From Parafrankia discariae (GTDB lineage: Bacteria; Actinomycetota; Actinomycetes; Frankiales; Frankiaceae), in the NCBI RefSeq assembly GCF_000373365.1, contig NZ_KB891241.1:1-64000 (forward strand): 64,000 nucleotides of DNA, given 5' to 3'. The notes beneath the pieces were generated by a model, which was not told where the DNA came from, did no database searches, and saw only the letters and a list, made by a program, of their open reading frames with translations. The position numbers and the translations under genes were made by a program. Shown here piece by piece: positions 51,612-60,833 of the stretch (positions within the stretch are counted from its first letter, which is position 1; each line of letters begins with the position of its first letter).

Positions 51612-51647
51612 CCCGGGCCGAGCTGGGACGTCCCCGCTCGGCCCGGG
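51612..51647 (+). terminator. Terminator after leuCD
   Basis: CCCGGGCCGAGC (51612-51623) pairs perfectly with GCTCGGCCCGGG (51636-51647) around a 12-nt loop, 31 nt after the leuD stop; ATTT follows. Confidence 0.75.
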
Positions 51648-51885
51648 ATTTCCAGCCCACCGACGGGCTCCGGGGCCGCCCTCGCGGATGTTGCGTTGAT
51701 CACGTTCCGACCCCTTGCGGCGCCCCAGGTGGTGGGTGGTCCGCGCACCCCCGACCGGTCCGCCGCCCGGTGTCCGTCGCAACGCTGAGGGTGATCTCAC
51801 ATCCGCACGGGGTAGTTCCGTGGTGTGTTGCTGTGAGGGCCTTCTCGGGTCGGCGTCTGCCGGCTACCAATTCGTGACTTTCGGC

Positions 51886-51914
51886 TTGAATTCGCCCCCG
51901 CAAAAAGTTACTTA
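51886..51914 (+). promoter_or_regulatory. Promoter of the HU gene
   Basis: TTGAAT (51886-51891) and TACTTA (51909-51914) are separated by exactly 17 bp in a locally AT-rich patch (CAAAAAGTTACTTAAGG). This is the best sigma-70-type promoter in the window. The predicted start near 51921 gives a 200-nt leader RNA before HU containing a hairpin AACCCGC/GCGGGTT (51980-51999). Confidence 0.65.
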
Positions 51915-52120
51915 AGGTGAGCAAGCTGCAGGATGTGGCGGGCTCGGAGGACAGTGCGCAACCTGTAGCCACCCGGCGCGAACCCGCTGACGTGCGGGTT
52001 TGTGTGACGCGACACGCTCATGGGAATTGCCCTCGACAGTGGAGATGCCTACGGTGCAGCGCAGTGTGATGCCCGATCTGCTCCCCACCCCGCACCGTGC
52101 GGGGGCGTCCGGAGGTTGTT

Positions 52121-52405
52121 GTGAACAAGTCCCAGTTGGTTGACCGCATCGCCCAGCAGATCGAGGGTGGGCGGGCGAACGCCACCAAGGCGGTCGACGC
52201 GGTGTTCGACGCGATCCAGGAGGCCGTGGCCGGCGGCGAGAAGGTCACGATCACCGGGTTCGGTGTGTTCGAGCGGGTGGAGCGCGCCGCGCGCACCGGC
52301 CGCAACCCCGCGACCGGCGAGCCCGTGCACGTCGCCGCGTCCGTGGTGCCGAAGTTCCGGCCCGGCTCGGAGTTCAAGGCCAGCGTCTCGGCCAGCAGCG
52401 ACTGA
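52121..52405 (+). CDS. hup: DNA-binding protein HU (tail-less)
   Basis: A 94-residue nucleoid protein: NKSQLVDRIAQQIEGGRANATKAVDAVFDAIQEAVAGGEKVTITGFGVFERVERAARTGRNPATGEPVHVAASVVPKFRPGSEFKASV. The body is canonical, including the DNA-intercalating arm (RTGRNPATGEPV). The locus (leuCD-hup-ppk) is that of mycobacterial hupB and Streptomyces hupS, whose products carry long Lys/Ala-rich tails. Here the protein stops after SVSASSD and no Lys-rich sequence follows in any frame. GGAGG lies 5 nt before GTG 52121. Confidence 0.95.
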   Translation: MNKSQLVDRIAQQIEGGRANATKAVDAVFDAIQEAVAGGEKVTITGFGVFERVERAARTGRNPATGEPVHVAASVVPKFRPGSEFKASVSASSD

Positions 52406-52499
52406 GCGGCTGACGGCCGTGCCCTCGCGCGGCCGCGCTCCGGAGCGAGCGTGGACACCCACGACGCTCCGGGGCGTGGCCGCGGCGGACGCGGTGGCG

Positions 52500-54716
52500 C
52501 TAGCGACGGCCGCGCTCGTACGCCTGGGCCATCAGGTCCGCCTGGTAGTCCGAGAGCCGCTCGTCGTCCGCCGAGGTCGTCCGCCGCTCCCAGCGGCCGT
52601 CGGCGGCCAGGGTCCAGGCCTCCACCTGGTCGGAGAACGCGTGGTCGAGCATGCCTCGCACCGTGGCCTGCCGCTCGGTGTGCGGGACCCGCACCAGTGC
52701 CTCGATCCGACGGTCCAGGTTGCGGTGCATCATGTCGGCGCTGCCGATCCAGAACTCGCCGACCGAGGCGAACTCCAGGACCCGGCTGTGCTCCAGGAAC
52801 CGCCCGAGGATCGACCGGACGTGCACCGTCTCGGACAGCCCCGGCACCCCCGGCCGCAGCGCGCAGATGCCGCGTACCAGGCAGTGCACCGGCACCCCGT
52901 CGATGGACGCCCGGTAGAGCGCGTCGATGATCTTCTCGTCCACCAGGCTGTTGACCTTGATCCGGATGCCGCACTCGCGGCCCTCCCGGGCGGCCGCGGC
53001 CTCGGCCTCGATCCGCTGGATGATGCCGTCCCGCATGTGCTGCGGGGCGACCAGCAGCGAGCGGTACTCGGTCTGCCGGCTGTAGCCGGTCAGCACGTTG
53101 AACAGGTCGGTCAGGTCGGCGCCGACGTCCGGGTCGGCGGTGAGCAGGCCCAGGTCCTCGTAGAGCCGCGCGGTCTTGGGGTTGTAGTTGCCGGTGCCGA
53201 CATGGCAGTAGCGGCGCAGCCCACCCCGTTCCTGCCGGACGACGAGGCAGATCTTGCAGTGGGTCTTGAGCCCGATCAGCCCGTAGACGACATGGCAGCC
53301 CGCGCGCTCCAGCTCGCGCGCCCAGCGGATGTTCGCGCTCTCGTCGAACCGGGCCTTGATCTCCACCAGGACGACGACCTGCTTGCCGGCCTCGGCCGCG
53401 GCGACGAGCGCGTCGACGATCGGTGAGTCGCCGGAGGTCCGGTAGAGCGTCTGCTTGATCGCCAGGACGTTCGGGTCGGCCGCGGCCTGCTCGATGAACC
53501 GCTGCACCGAGGTCGTGAACGAGTCGTACGGGTGGTGGACGAGGACGTCCACCTCGCGCAGCACGCCGAAGAAGTCCGGCGGCTCGCCCTCGTCGGTGAG
53601 CAGCCGCGGATGGGTGATCGGCACCCGCGGCGGGTCCTTCAGTTCCGGCCGGTCGAGGTCGTAGAGGGCCCAGAGCACCGACATGTCGAGCGGCCCGTGG
53701 ACCCGGTGGACCTCACGGTCGCTGATCTCCAACTCGCGCATCAGCAGGCTGAGCAGGTCGTCGTCGATGTCGTCGTCGACCTCGAGGCGGACCGCCGGGC
53801 CGAACCGGCGCCGGGCCAGCTCGCGCTCCAGCGCCTGCAGCAGGTCCTCCGCCTCGTCCTCCTCGACCTCCAGGTCGGCGTTGCGGGTGACCCGGAACAG
53901 GTGCGAGTCGACGACCTCCATCCCGGGGAAGAGCTGTCCGAGATGAGCGGCGATGACCTCCTCGAGCGGGACGAAGCAGGCGGTGGTGTCGTCCGGGATG
54001 GGCCGGGGCGCGGACTCCGCGCCGGGCCGGTCGCCGGCCGGCTCGTCGATGTCCACCCGGATCAGCCGCGGGACGTTCTGCGGCACCTTGACCCGGGCGA
54101 AGCGCTGCGTGTCGCCCCCGGGCTCGCGCACCGCCACGGCCAGGTTCAGCGACAGGCCGCTGATGTAGGGGAACGGGTGCGCCGGGTCGACGGCGAGCGG
54201 GGTGAGGACCGGGAAGATCTGCTCGTGGAAGTAGTCCCGCAGCCGCTCCCGCTGCGGCTCGTCGAGCTGGTGCCACAGCTGGATCGTGATGCCGGCGTGC
54301 GCGAGCGAGGGCGCGACCTCGTCGGTGAAGCAGCGCGAGTGGCGGGCGGTGAGCTCGGCGGTGGTGCGGCTGATCAGGTCGAGCTGCTCGCGGGCGGTCA
54401 GCCCGTCGGCCGAACGGACGGCCAGCCTGGTGGCGTGCCGGCGCATCAGGCCCGCCACCCGCACCATGTAGAACTCGTCGAGATTGCTCGCGAAGATGGC
54501 CAGGAACTTCGCCCGTTCCAGCAATGGGGTCGAGACGTCCTCGGCGAGCGCGAGGACACGGGAGTTGAAATCGAGCCAGGACTTCTCGCGGTTGATGTAA
54601 CGGTCCGGCGGGAGGTCCGAAGGGGCTGGCGTGCGGGGCGCCTCGAGGGGCTCCAGCAGCGCGCTCCGGGCCTTCCGCTGCGGCTGATCCGGACGGGTCG
54701 CCACCAGCTCGCTCAT
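52500..54716 (-). CDS. ppk: Polyphosphate kinase (Ppk1)
   Basis: A 738-residue enzyme that reversibly makes polyphosphate from ATP. N and head domains: [40 protein letters not shown]. The PLD-like C1/C2 domains: [41 protein letters not shown], the catalytic His in [10 protein letters not shown] with [21 protein letters not shown], and the second His in [20 protein letters not shown] 54716. Convergent with HU. In mycobacteria mutT1 lies between hupB and ppk; it is absent here. Confidence 0.96.
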   Translation of the reverse strand: MSELVATRPDQPQRKARSALLEPLEAPRTPAPSDLPPDRYINREKSWLDFNSRVLALAEDVSTPLLERAKFLAIFASNLDEFYMVRVAGLMRRHATRLAVRSADGLTAREQLDLISRTTAELTARHSRCFTDEVAPSLAHAGITIQLWHQLDEPQRERLRDYFHEQIFPVLTPLAVDPAHPFPYISGLSLNLAVAVREPGGDTQRFARVKVPQNVPRLIRVDIDEPAGDRPGAESAPRPIPDDTTACFVPLEEVIAAHLGQLFPGMEVVDSHLFRVTRNADLEVEEDEAEDLLQALERELARRRFGPAVRLEVDDDIDDDLLSLLMRELEISDREVHRVHGPLDMSVLWALYDLDRPELKDPPRVPITHPRLLTDEGEPPDFFGVLREVDVLVHHPYDSFTTSVQRFIEQAAADPNVLAIKQTLYRTSGDSPIVDALVAAAEAGKQVVVLVEIKARFDESANIRWARELERAGCHVVYGLIGLKTHCKICLVVRQERGGLRRYCHVGTGNYNPKTARLYEDLGLLTADPDVGADLTDLFNVLTGYSRQTEYRSLLVAPQHMRDGIIQRIEAEAAAAREGRECGIRIKVNSLVDEKIIDALYRASIDGVPVHCLVRGICALRPGVPGLSETVHVRSILGRFLEHSRVLEFASVGEFWIGSADMMHRNLDRRIEALVRVPHTERQATVRGMLDHAFSDQVEAWTLAADGRWERRTTSADDERLSDYQADLMAQAYERGRR

Positions 54717-54890
54717 GCTTGTCCATGCTGCCAGGACTCGGTGAACGCGGCAGCCGCGAAGTACGACGATGTGAGGTAATCATGAGGATTGGTTGTGTCG
54801 TCCGGGCTGCTGAGATGTCCTGTGCTGGTGCCGTTCGGTGACAGTCGTGCCGCGGTGCGGCTTCTGTTAACGGATGAGAAACAGAGCAGA

Positions 54891-55925
54891 GTGACGATCG
54901 GTGGCGTGGTGGAGACTCCTGGGGCACCCGGCGCCGGGCCGGGGCCCGCCGCGGACGCGTTCGCCGTGCCGTTCGCCGTGCCGTTCGCCGTGTCCGACGC
55001 CGCGCCCGACGTCGCGGGCGCGCGGCGGGTCACCTACCGGGTGAGCCAGCGCTTCCGGTACACCTACGACGGCCGGGCGACGAACCTCGACCACCGGCTC
55101 GTCGCGGTACCCCCGCCGCGGCACGGCGGCCAGTTCCGCCGTTCCGTCGACCTGCGGGTCTCCGCCCCGGGGGCGCGCACGACCTGGCAGCGCGGGCCGG
55201 ACGGCCTCCAGGTCGCCAACATCCGGATCGACGTCGTGCCGCCGACGCTGGACTTCGACGTCACCGTCGTGGTCGAGCGGATCGCCCGGGCCGGGTGGCC
55301 GGCGCTGCCGGCGTCCGCGCTGAGCAGCCGCCGCCTGCTCACCGCCACCGCCCTCACCGCCCCCACCCCGGAGATGGTCGACGCGGCGCGCTCGCTGGCC
55401 GGACCCGACCCGGTCGCCACGGCCCGCCGGGTGTGCGGCTGGGTCCACGAGCGCATCGCCTACGTCTCGGGCAGCACCGACGTCGCGACGACCGCCGCGC
55501 AGGCGCTCGCCGGTGGGCGCGGCGTCTGCCAGGACCAGGCCCACGTGATGATCGCGATGTGCCGGGCGGCCGGCATCCCCGCGCGGTACGCGCAGGGGCA
55601 CATGCTGGGTGAGGGCGCGTCGCACGCCTGGGTCGAGGTGCTGGTGCCCGCGGCCCTCGCCCCGCCGGTCGCCGTCGTGGACGCGCCCGCGGGGGCGGAC
55701 ACGCTCGCGGAGGCGGTCGATCCGGCGCTGGCCGAGGCGTTCACCCCCGGCGGTGTCGGCGCGGCCGCGGTCGCCTTCGACCCCTGCCACAACCGGCTCG
55801 CCGACCTGAGGTACGTCACGGTGGCGGTCGGCCGCGACTACCAGGACGTCGCCCCGACCTCGGGCCGTTATGTCGGCGCGGGCCGCGGCGTCCTCGTCGC
55901 CACCGCCCGGGTCGACGTCGTCTAG
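54891..55925 (+). CDS. Transglutaminase-like cysteine protease-fold protein
   Basis: A 344-residue protein. The N-terminal beta domain (RRVTYRVSQRFRYTYDGRATNLDHRLVAVPP, about 45-150) is typical of bacterial transglutaminase-like proteins. The catalytic core follows: Cys in GGRGVCQDQAHVMIAMCRAAGIPARYAQG, His in ASHAWVEVLVP, Asp in VAFDPCHNRLAD. The triad is complete, so peptidase or transglutaminase activity is plausible. There is no signal peptide. The start is uncertain: GTG 54891 is used, with in-frame GTGs at 54795 and 54831. The lead contains a 12-bp repeat (FAVPFAVPFAV). No alpha-E or ATP-grasp partner genes are adjacent. Confidence 0.83.
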   Translation: MTIGGVVETPGAPGAGPGPAADAFAVPFAVPFAVSDAAPDVAGARRVTYRVSQRFRYTYDGRATNLDHRLVAVPPPRHGGQFRRSVDLRVSAPGARTTWQRGPDGLQVANIRIDVVPPTLDFDVTVVVERIARAGWPALPASALSSRRLLTATALTAPTPEMVDAARSLAGPDPVATARRVCGWVHERIAYVSGSTDVATTAAQALAGGRGVCQDQAHVMIAMCRAAGIPARYAQGHMLGEGASHAWVEVLVPAALAPPVAVVDAPAGADTLAEAVDPALAEAFTPGGVGAAAVAFDPCHNRLADLRYVTVAVGRDYQDVAPTSGRYVGAGRGVLVATARVDVV

Positions 55926-55930
55926 CGCCG

Positions 55931-55972
55931 GTGCCCGGTGCCCGGTGCCCGGTGCGCGGTGCGCGGTGCGCG
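55931..55972 (+). repeat. Heptanucleotide tandem array
   Basis: Six contiguous 7-bp units: GTGCCCG three times then GTGCGCG three times, starting 6 nt after the transglutaminase stop codon. It is followed by GAGGGGCGATGGGCGAGGGGCGAT, itself repetitive. Such arrays change copy number easily. Confidence 0.85.
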
Positions 55973-56142
55973 AGGGGCGATGGGCGAGGGGCGATCTCGG
56001 TGTTCCGCGGCGCGCCGCGGCGCCGGAGCGTGGTCGCTCGTCCGGTTTGGCCGGCCGGGACGCCTCGGGCTGACGCCGTAGGGTGCCCGACGCGCCGCGC
56101 GCACCACAGGTGGACACTCTTTGTGTTTGCCTGATCACAAGA

Positions 56143-56148
56143 TACGGT
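56143..56148 (+). promoter_or_regulatory. -10 box upstream of the second GGDEF-EAL gene
   Basis: TACGGT follows TTGTGT (16-bp spacing) in a relatively AT-rich stretch (TTTGTGTTTGCCTGATCACAAGATACGG). The predicted start near 56155 leaves about 300 nt before the chosen start codon. Confidence 0.45.
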
Positions 56149-56458
56149 GACCCGAGGGGCTCTCCGACGAGCTGGTCTCTCGGCGTCGATTGATCGACCA
56201 CGCACGAGTCGTCCTGGTTCGCGGGAGTTCCCGACGAGCGTGCCGCGGCCTGCGCCGCGGTCAGTGACCCCTCGCGAGTGGCCGGGCCCCAGGGGCCCTG
56301 GTCACCCACGACGCACCGTCGTCCGCGATGCACCGTCATCCGCGAATGCCGTCATCACCCTCGGTCGCCACCGGCTGACCTCACGGACGTCGGTGCGCAG
56401 AGAACCGGCCCACGTGCCGGTGCGGCGGACCACCGGACCACTGGGGAGGAGGGTGGGC

Positions 56459-59104
56459 GTGCCTCTACTGCTCGACGGCGTCGGGATCGCGGCGGGTCTC
56501 GCCGCGGCCGCCGGCTGCGTGTGGACGGGCCGCCGGCTCGGGAGGGCGCACGGCAGATGGCTGATCTGGGTCGCCGCGGCGCTGGTGGCGTGGACGGCCA
56601 GCCAGTCGGCGTGGGTCGTCGACGGGCGTGAGGGTCAGCGGCCCCGCCGGCCGTCCCCGGCGGATGTCGGCTACCTGGCGATGCCCGTCCTGGCGCTCGC
56701 GGCGCTCGCCGCGACCCCGACCGCGCGGGCGCGCCGGCCGGTGAGCCAGCCGGATCTGCCGCCCCTGCCGGCGGGCACACCGATCGCGGGCGGTCCAAGA
56801 GACCCGGGCGGCTCCGGTGGTTCCGGTGGTTCCGGTGGTTCCGGCGGGTTCGGTGCTTCGGGTGGCTTCGGCGGGTTCGGCCGGGCCCGCCGGTCGCGGG
56901 CGAAGCGTACCGGTGACGGTGTCGCGGGCCTGGTGGACCGGCTGCTGCTCGCCTGCTCGGTGATTCTCGTGGGCTGGGGTCTCGGGGTGCGCCCCGCGCT
57001 CGCCGCCGCCGGCCCGGACGGGTGGAGCCGTGCCGTGGCGGTCGTCTATCCCGCCGGGGCGGTGCTGCTCGTCGTCGCCGCGCTGCACGCCACGGCGGTC
57101 CGGCGGCCGCCGGACCGGGTCCGGGTTCTCGCGGCCGCGGTGGGCCTGTTCCTGATCGTCGCCTCGACCTCGTGGCTGCGCGGGCCGACCGACGCCGCGG
57201 CCTTCCCGGCGGTGGTCGGGGTCGTACCGATCGCCGGTTGCGGGTTCGTCCTGCTCGCCGTGCTGCGCGCGGCCGGCGGCGTCCGGATCGGGACGGCGGG
57301 CTTCGGGCGCCCGGGGGTCGCGTATCTCGCGGGGCCCACGCCTGCCGCGCGCCTCGGCCATGCCGCGGGCCTCGGCCACGCCGTCGGTTTCGGGCATGCC
57401 GTGTTGACACGTGCCGGGACCGGGACCGACGGCGGTCGTGGGGTCGCCGGGGCCGCCGGGGCCGACGTCGGCGAGGCCGGTGAGGCCGGCGACGGGTCCG
57501 AGCGTTGGGGCTTCCTCGTGGTGCCCACGCTGGTGGCCGGCTGCGCGACGGCCACGGTGCTGGCCGGCCTCGCCGGCGGCCACCACCTCGACGGCGTGGA
57601 GGTCGGGCTGGCCGCGGTGGTCGTCGCCGGAATGGTGGCCGACCGTCTGGTGGCGGCCCGCGCGGGCCGCCGGCTCGCCCAGCGGGTCCATGCCGCCGAA
57701 CGGGAGATCCATCACCGGGTCTTCCACGATCCGCTCACCGAGCTGGCGAACCGGGCGCTGTTCCAGCACCGGCTGCGCGGTGCCCTGACCGACCGGTGGC
57801 GTTCCGGCGACGACCGGCCCGTCGACGACATCGCCATCCTGTACTGCGATCTTGACGACTTCAGTGTGCTCAACGACAGCCTCGGCCCGGCGGCCGGTGA
57901 CCATCTGCTGCGCACCGTCGCCCAGCGGCTGCGGCACTGCGTGCGCACCACCGACCTGGTCGCCCGGGTCGGCGCGGACGAGTTCGCGGTGCTGCTGGCC
58001 GGCGGTGACGAGTCGCCCGAGGTGGTCGGCGAGCGGGTGCTGGCGGCGCTGCGCCACCCGATGGCGGTCGGCGGGCGGCCGCGCTCCATCCGGGCCAGTG
58101 TCGGGCTGGCCGTCGCCCGCCGCACCCACGAGACCGGGGAGTCGCTGCTGCGGCACGCCGAGACGGCCGTCCACGTGGCCAAGCGCTCGGGCAAGAACCG
58201 GCTGGTGACCTACCGGCCCGGGATGGCCTCGCCGGAGGCCGGCGCGCACCTGGCCGACGCCCTGGCCACCGCGCTGCGCCGCGGCGGGCGCTCGGCGGGC
58301 TTCGACGTCCACTACCAGCCGATCGTGCGGCTGCGCGACGGGCTCCCGGTCGCGCTGGAGGCCCTCGCGCGCTGGACCGACCCCGGGCGCGGGCCCGTCC
58401 CGCCCGGCATGTTCGTCGCCGCCGCCGAGAACGGGGGGATGGTCGGCCTGCTCGACGACCTGGTGCTGACCCGGGCGTGCACCGAGGTCGCGCTGGCCTA
58501 TCCGGCCGGCTCGCGGCTGCGGCTGCACGTGAACGTCTCGGCCAGCCGGATCACCGACACCAGGCTGCGCGACAGCGTCGCCCGGGTGCTCGCCGCGAGC
58601 CGGCTCGATCCCCGCCGGCTCGTCGTGGAGGTCACCGAGACCAGCCGGATCGCGGACCTCACCGCCGCGGCCGACGTGCTCTCGGGAGTGCGGGACCTGG
58701 GGGTGGCGATCGCGCTGGACGACGTCGGCGCCGGCAACACGAGCCTGGCCGTCCTGCACCGACTGCCGGTGGACGTCGTCAAGCTGGACCGCACGCTCAT
58801 CGAGTTCCCGATGGACGGCAGCCGGGTCTCGAACCTGCGTCGATCGATGATCGACGTCGCCCACGCGCTAGGGGCGGTCGTTGTCGCCGAGGGCATCGAG
58901 CGGGAGTCGCAGCTGGAGGAGCTGGACCGCCTCGGCTGCGAGCTCGGCCAGGGGTTCCTCTTCGCGCGTCCCGGACCGCTGGCCGGCCTGCCGCCCATCG
59001 GCCGTGGTCCCGGCAGTCGTCTCGGTGGTCTCCGTGGTGGTTCCGCGGGCGGCGAGGACGGCTACGGCTACGGCAGGGGGGAAGGCGGGGGCCAGCAGTG
59101 GTGA
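56459..59104 (+). CDS. Membrane GGDEF(degenerate)-EAL protein
   Basis: An 881-residue protein. Membrane helices occupy about 1-90 and 150-400, interrupted by a Gly/Ser/Phe-rich loop. The GGDEF domain has GADEF at about 505-509 in place of GGDEF, but keeps the RTTD inhibitory-site motif. The EAL domain is complete (EAL at 634-636, HVNVSAS, VEVTET, DDVGAG, VKLDRT, AEGIE, GQGFLFARP), so phosphodiesterase activity is likely while cyclase activity is doubtful. A Gly/Tyr-rich tail ends the protein. GGAGGAGG lies 6 nt before GTG 56459; the frame is open upstream to 56147. The 3' end overlaps the convergent cyclase-family gene by 37 bp. Confidence 0.87.
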   Translation: MPLLLDGVGIAAGLAAAAGCVWTGRRLGRAHGRWLIWVAAALVAWTASQSAWVVDGREGQRPRRPSPADVGYLAMPVLALAALAATPTARARRPVSQPDLPPLPAGTPIAGGPRDPGGSGGSGGSGGSGGFGASGGFGGFGRARRSRAKRTGDGVAGLVDRLLLACSVILVGWGLGVRPALAAAGPDGWSRAVAVVYPAGAVLLVVAALHATAVRRPPDRVRVLAAAVGLFLIVASTSWLRGPTDAAAFPAVVGVVPIAGCGFVLLAVLRAAGGVRIGTAGFGRPGVAYLAGPTPAARLGHAAGLGHAVGFGHAVLTRAGTGTDGGRGVAGAAGADVGEAGEAGDGSERWGFLVVPTLVAGCATATVLAGLAGGHHLDGVEVGLAAVVVAGMVADRLVAARAGRRLAQRVHAAEREIHHRVFHDPLTELANRALFQHRLRGALTDRWRSGDDRPVDDIAILYCDLDDFSVLNDSLGPAAGDHLLRTVAQRLRHCVRTTDLVARVGADEFAVLLAGGDESPEVVGERVLAALRHPMAVGGRPRSIRASVGLAVARRTHETGESLLRHAETAVHVAKRSGKNRLVTYRPGMASPEAGAHLADALATALRRGGRSAGFDVHYQPIVRLRDGLPVALEALARWTDPGRGPVPPGMFVAAAENGGMVGLLDDLVLTRACTEVALAYPAGSRLRLHVNVSASRITDTRLRDSVARVLAASRLDPRRLVVEVTETSRIADLTAAADVLSGVRDLGVAIALDDVGAGNTSLAVLHRLPVDVVKLDRTLIEFPMDGSRVSNLRRSMIDVAHALGAVVVAEGIERESQLEELDRLGCELGQGFLFARPGPLAGLPPIGRGPGSRLGGLRGGSAGGEDGYGYGRGEGGGQQW

Positions 59105-59931
59105 GGCGCGGCCCCGCGGTGCCCGGAGCTCCGGCGGCGGGGCGGGATGAGCCCGAACACGGTGGCCGCCGAGCCGGAGCCGGCGCGGTTGACGGCGCCA
59201 CCCGCCAGCACCCAGGCCCCGGTGGGCGGGAGAGCCTCCAGGTTCGCCAGGTTCTCCAGGGAGACGCGGTGCTCTCGGTAGAGCGCTCGGGAGACCGCGA
59301 ACGTGTCGTCCGAGCCGGGGTCGGGGCCGAAGGTGTCCGACCCCAGGGCACCCCGCCGCCCGAGCCGGCCGGTCCCGATCAGCCAGCGCACGGCGGCCAG
59401 CCCGAAGCCGGGCTGGTGGATGCCGCCGTGCCGGTCCAGGTTCGGGTAGGCGGGCGTGCCCCAGCGGTGGTCCCACCCCGTCCACGCGATCACGGCGGCG
59501 CCGGCGGGGATGCGCCCGTGCCGGCGCTCGAACGCGGCCAGGTCGGCCAGGCTGACCTGGTAGTCGGGATTCTCGGCCGCCGCGGCGCGGACGTCGATCC
59601 GCACCGCGGGCAGGAACAGGTCCGCCGGGCGCAGCTCGTCGGCCAGCGCGCCCGCGGGGTCGAAGTGGCCGGGCGCGCCCCAGTGGGTGCCGGTGTGCTC
59701 GCCGCGGCACACCAGCTGGAGGTAGTAGCCGTCCCGCTCGATGGTCGCCGCGGTGGTCAAAGTGAACTCGGGGTCGCCGGGGAACACCGGCGTCGTCGCC
59801 GGGTCGTGCACGTGCGCCAGGCTGACGACGGTCACCGCACCGAGGCCGCCGTCCCGCGCCCCGCCCGCATGGCCGGCGCGGGCGCCGGCGCGGGTCGTGC
59901 GGGCCCAGCGGGGGCGGTGGGGGCGGCTCAT
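59068..59931 (-). CDS. Cyclase-family protein (kynurenine formamidase-like fold)
   Basis: A 287-residue protein of the metal-dependent cyclase/formamidase superfamily. The key motif reads CRGEHTGTHWGAPGHFDP; the family consensus HxGTHxDxPxH is matched except that Asp is Gly. IPAGAAVIAWTGWDHRWGT and GALGSDTFGPDPGSDDTFAVSRALYREHRVSLENLANL follow, typical of the family C terminus. The substrate cannot be inferred. ATG 59931 lies 23 nt after the cofC stop, so the two are probably one operon. Confidence 0.85.
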   Translation of the reverse strand: MSRPHRPRWARTTRAGARAGHAGGARDGGLGAVTVVSLAHVHDPATTPVFPGDPEFTLTTAATIERDGYYLQLVCRGEHTGTHWGAPGHFDPAGALADELRPADLFLPAVRIDVRAAAAENPDYQVSLADLAAFERRHGRIPAGAAVIAWTGWDHRWGTPAYPNLDRHGGIHQPGFGLAAVRWLIGTGRLGRRGALGSDTFGPDPGSDDTFAVSRALYREHRVSLENLANLEALPPTGAWVLAGGAVNRAGSGSAATVFGLIPPRRRSSGHRGAAPHHCWPPPSPLP

Positions 59932-59953
59932 CCGCGCCCGCGCCCGCGCCCGC

Positions 59954-60673
59954 TCACGCCGCGCTGCGCGGGGACGGATCGGCCGCGAGCGCCCGGGCGG
60001 TGGCCGGGCCCAGCCCGAGGGCGCGGGCCGCGGTGAGATCGGCGACGGTGTCGACGTCCCGGCGCAGCCCGGGGACCGTGTCGGCGAGCCGGGCGGTGAG
60101 GTCGACGGCCCCCGAGTCCAGGTGCGCCTGGAAGCTGCCGGGACCGAACGAGGGGCACAGCGGGGACCCGGGGGCGGCGCTGAGCAGCACCGTGCCGGTG
60201 CCCACCGCGTCCGCCAGCACCCCCCGCCCGGACGGCGGCGCGGCCGCCAGCGCCTGGCGCAGCTCGGCCGGGCGCAGCGCGGGCAGGTCGGCGGACACCG
60301 CGGCGACGGCGCACCCCGGGTGGATCCGGCGGGCGAGCGCGGCGCCGTGCGCGAGCGCCGGGTTGAGCCCGCGGCCCGGCTCGTCGGCGGCCACCAGCAG
60401 CCGGCCCGACTGCCCGACGACGGCCGCGCCGGCGAGGACCGCCGAACGGGACTGCGCGAGCTCGGTGAGGGCACGGCGCGCGCGGTGGTCGTCGGTGACG
60501 ACGACGAGGCGCACCACGCCCCCGCCTACGTCGAGCACGGCCCCGGCGGTGTCCAGCGCCATGGCCAGCGCGAGCGCACCGCGGTCGGGGCGGTCGAGCC
60601 GCGACTTCGCGACGGTCAGCGGTTTCAGCGGTACCAGGACGACCCAGGACGGGGCGGTCTCGGTGGTCGGCAC
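59954..60673 (-). CDS. cofC: Phospholactate/phosphoenolpyruvate guanylyltransferase (CofC/FbiD)
   Basis: A 239-residue enzyme of coenzyme F420 biosynthesis, forming the guanylylated phospholactate or PEP intermediate. Features: VVLVPLKPLTVAKSRL (nucleotide-binding start), VVVTDD, PGRGLNPALAHG, VAAVSADLPALRPAEL, ADAVGTGTVLLSA and FGPGSFQAHL. GTG 60673 lies 7 nt after a minus-strand TATCGT box, so the transcript should be leaderless. The ppk-cofC-gpsA neighbourhood is as in mycobacteria (Rv2984-Rv2983-Rv2982c, from memory). Other F420 genes are not in this window. Confidence 0.92.
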   Translation of the reverse strand: MPTTETAPSWVVLVPLKPLTVAKSRLDRPDRGALALAMALDTAGAVLDVGGGVVRLVVVTDDHRARRALTELAQSRSAVLAGAAVVGQSGRLLVAADEPGRGLNPALAHGAALARRIHPGCAVAAVSADLPALRPAELRQALAAAPPSGRGVLADAVGTGTVLLSAAPGSPLCPSFGPGSFQAHLDSGAVDLTARLADTVPGLRRDVDTVADLTAARALGLGPATARALAADPSPRSAA

Positions 60674-60833
60674 AGCGCCGACGATAGGACATCGGACCCG
60701 TCGCGGGCGGCCCGCGCGGCGTCCGGGACCCGCCGGCGGGGCACCGGGCGCCGGACCCGCCGGAGGTGCCCCGATCCGCCCGTCAGGGCACGAACTCGAC
60801 AGTCTTCCCGAGGCTGAGCAAGACTTCGACGCT

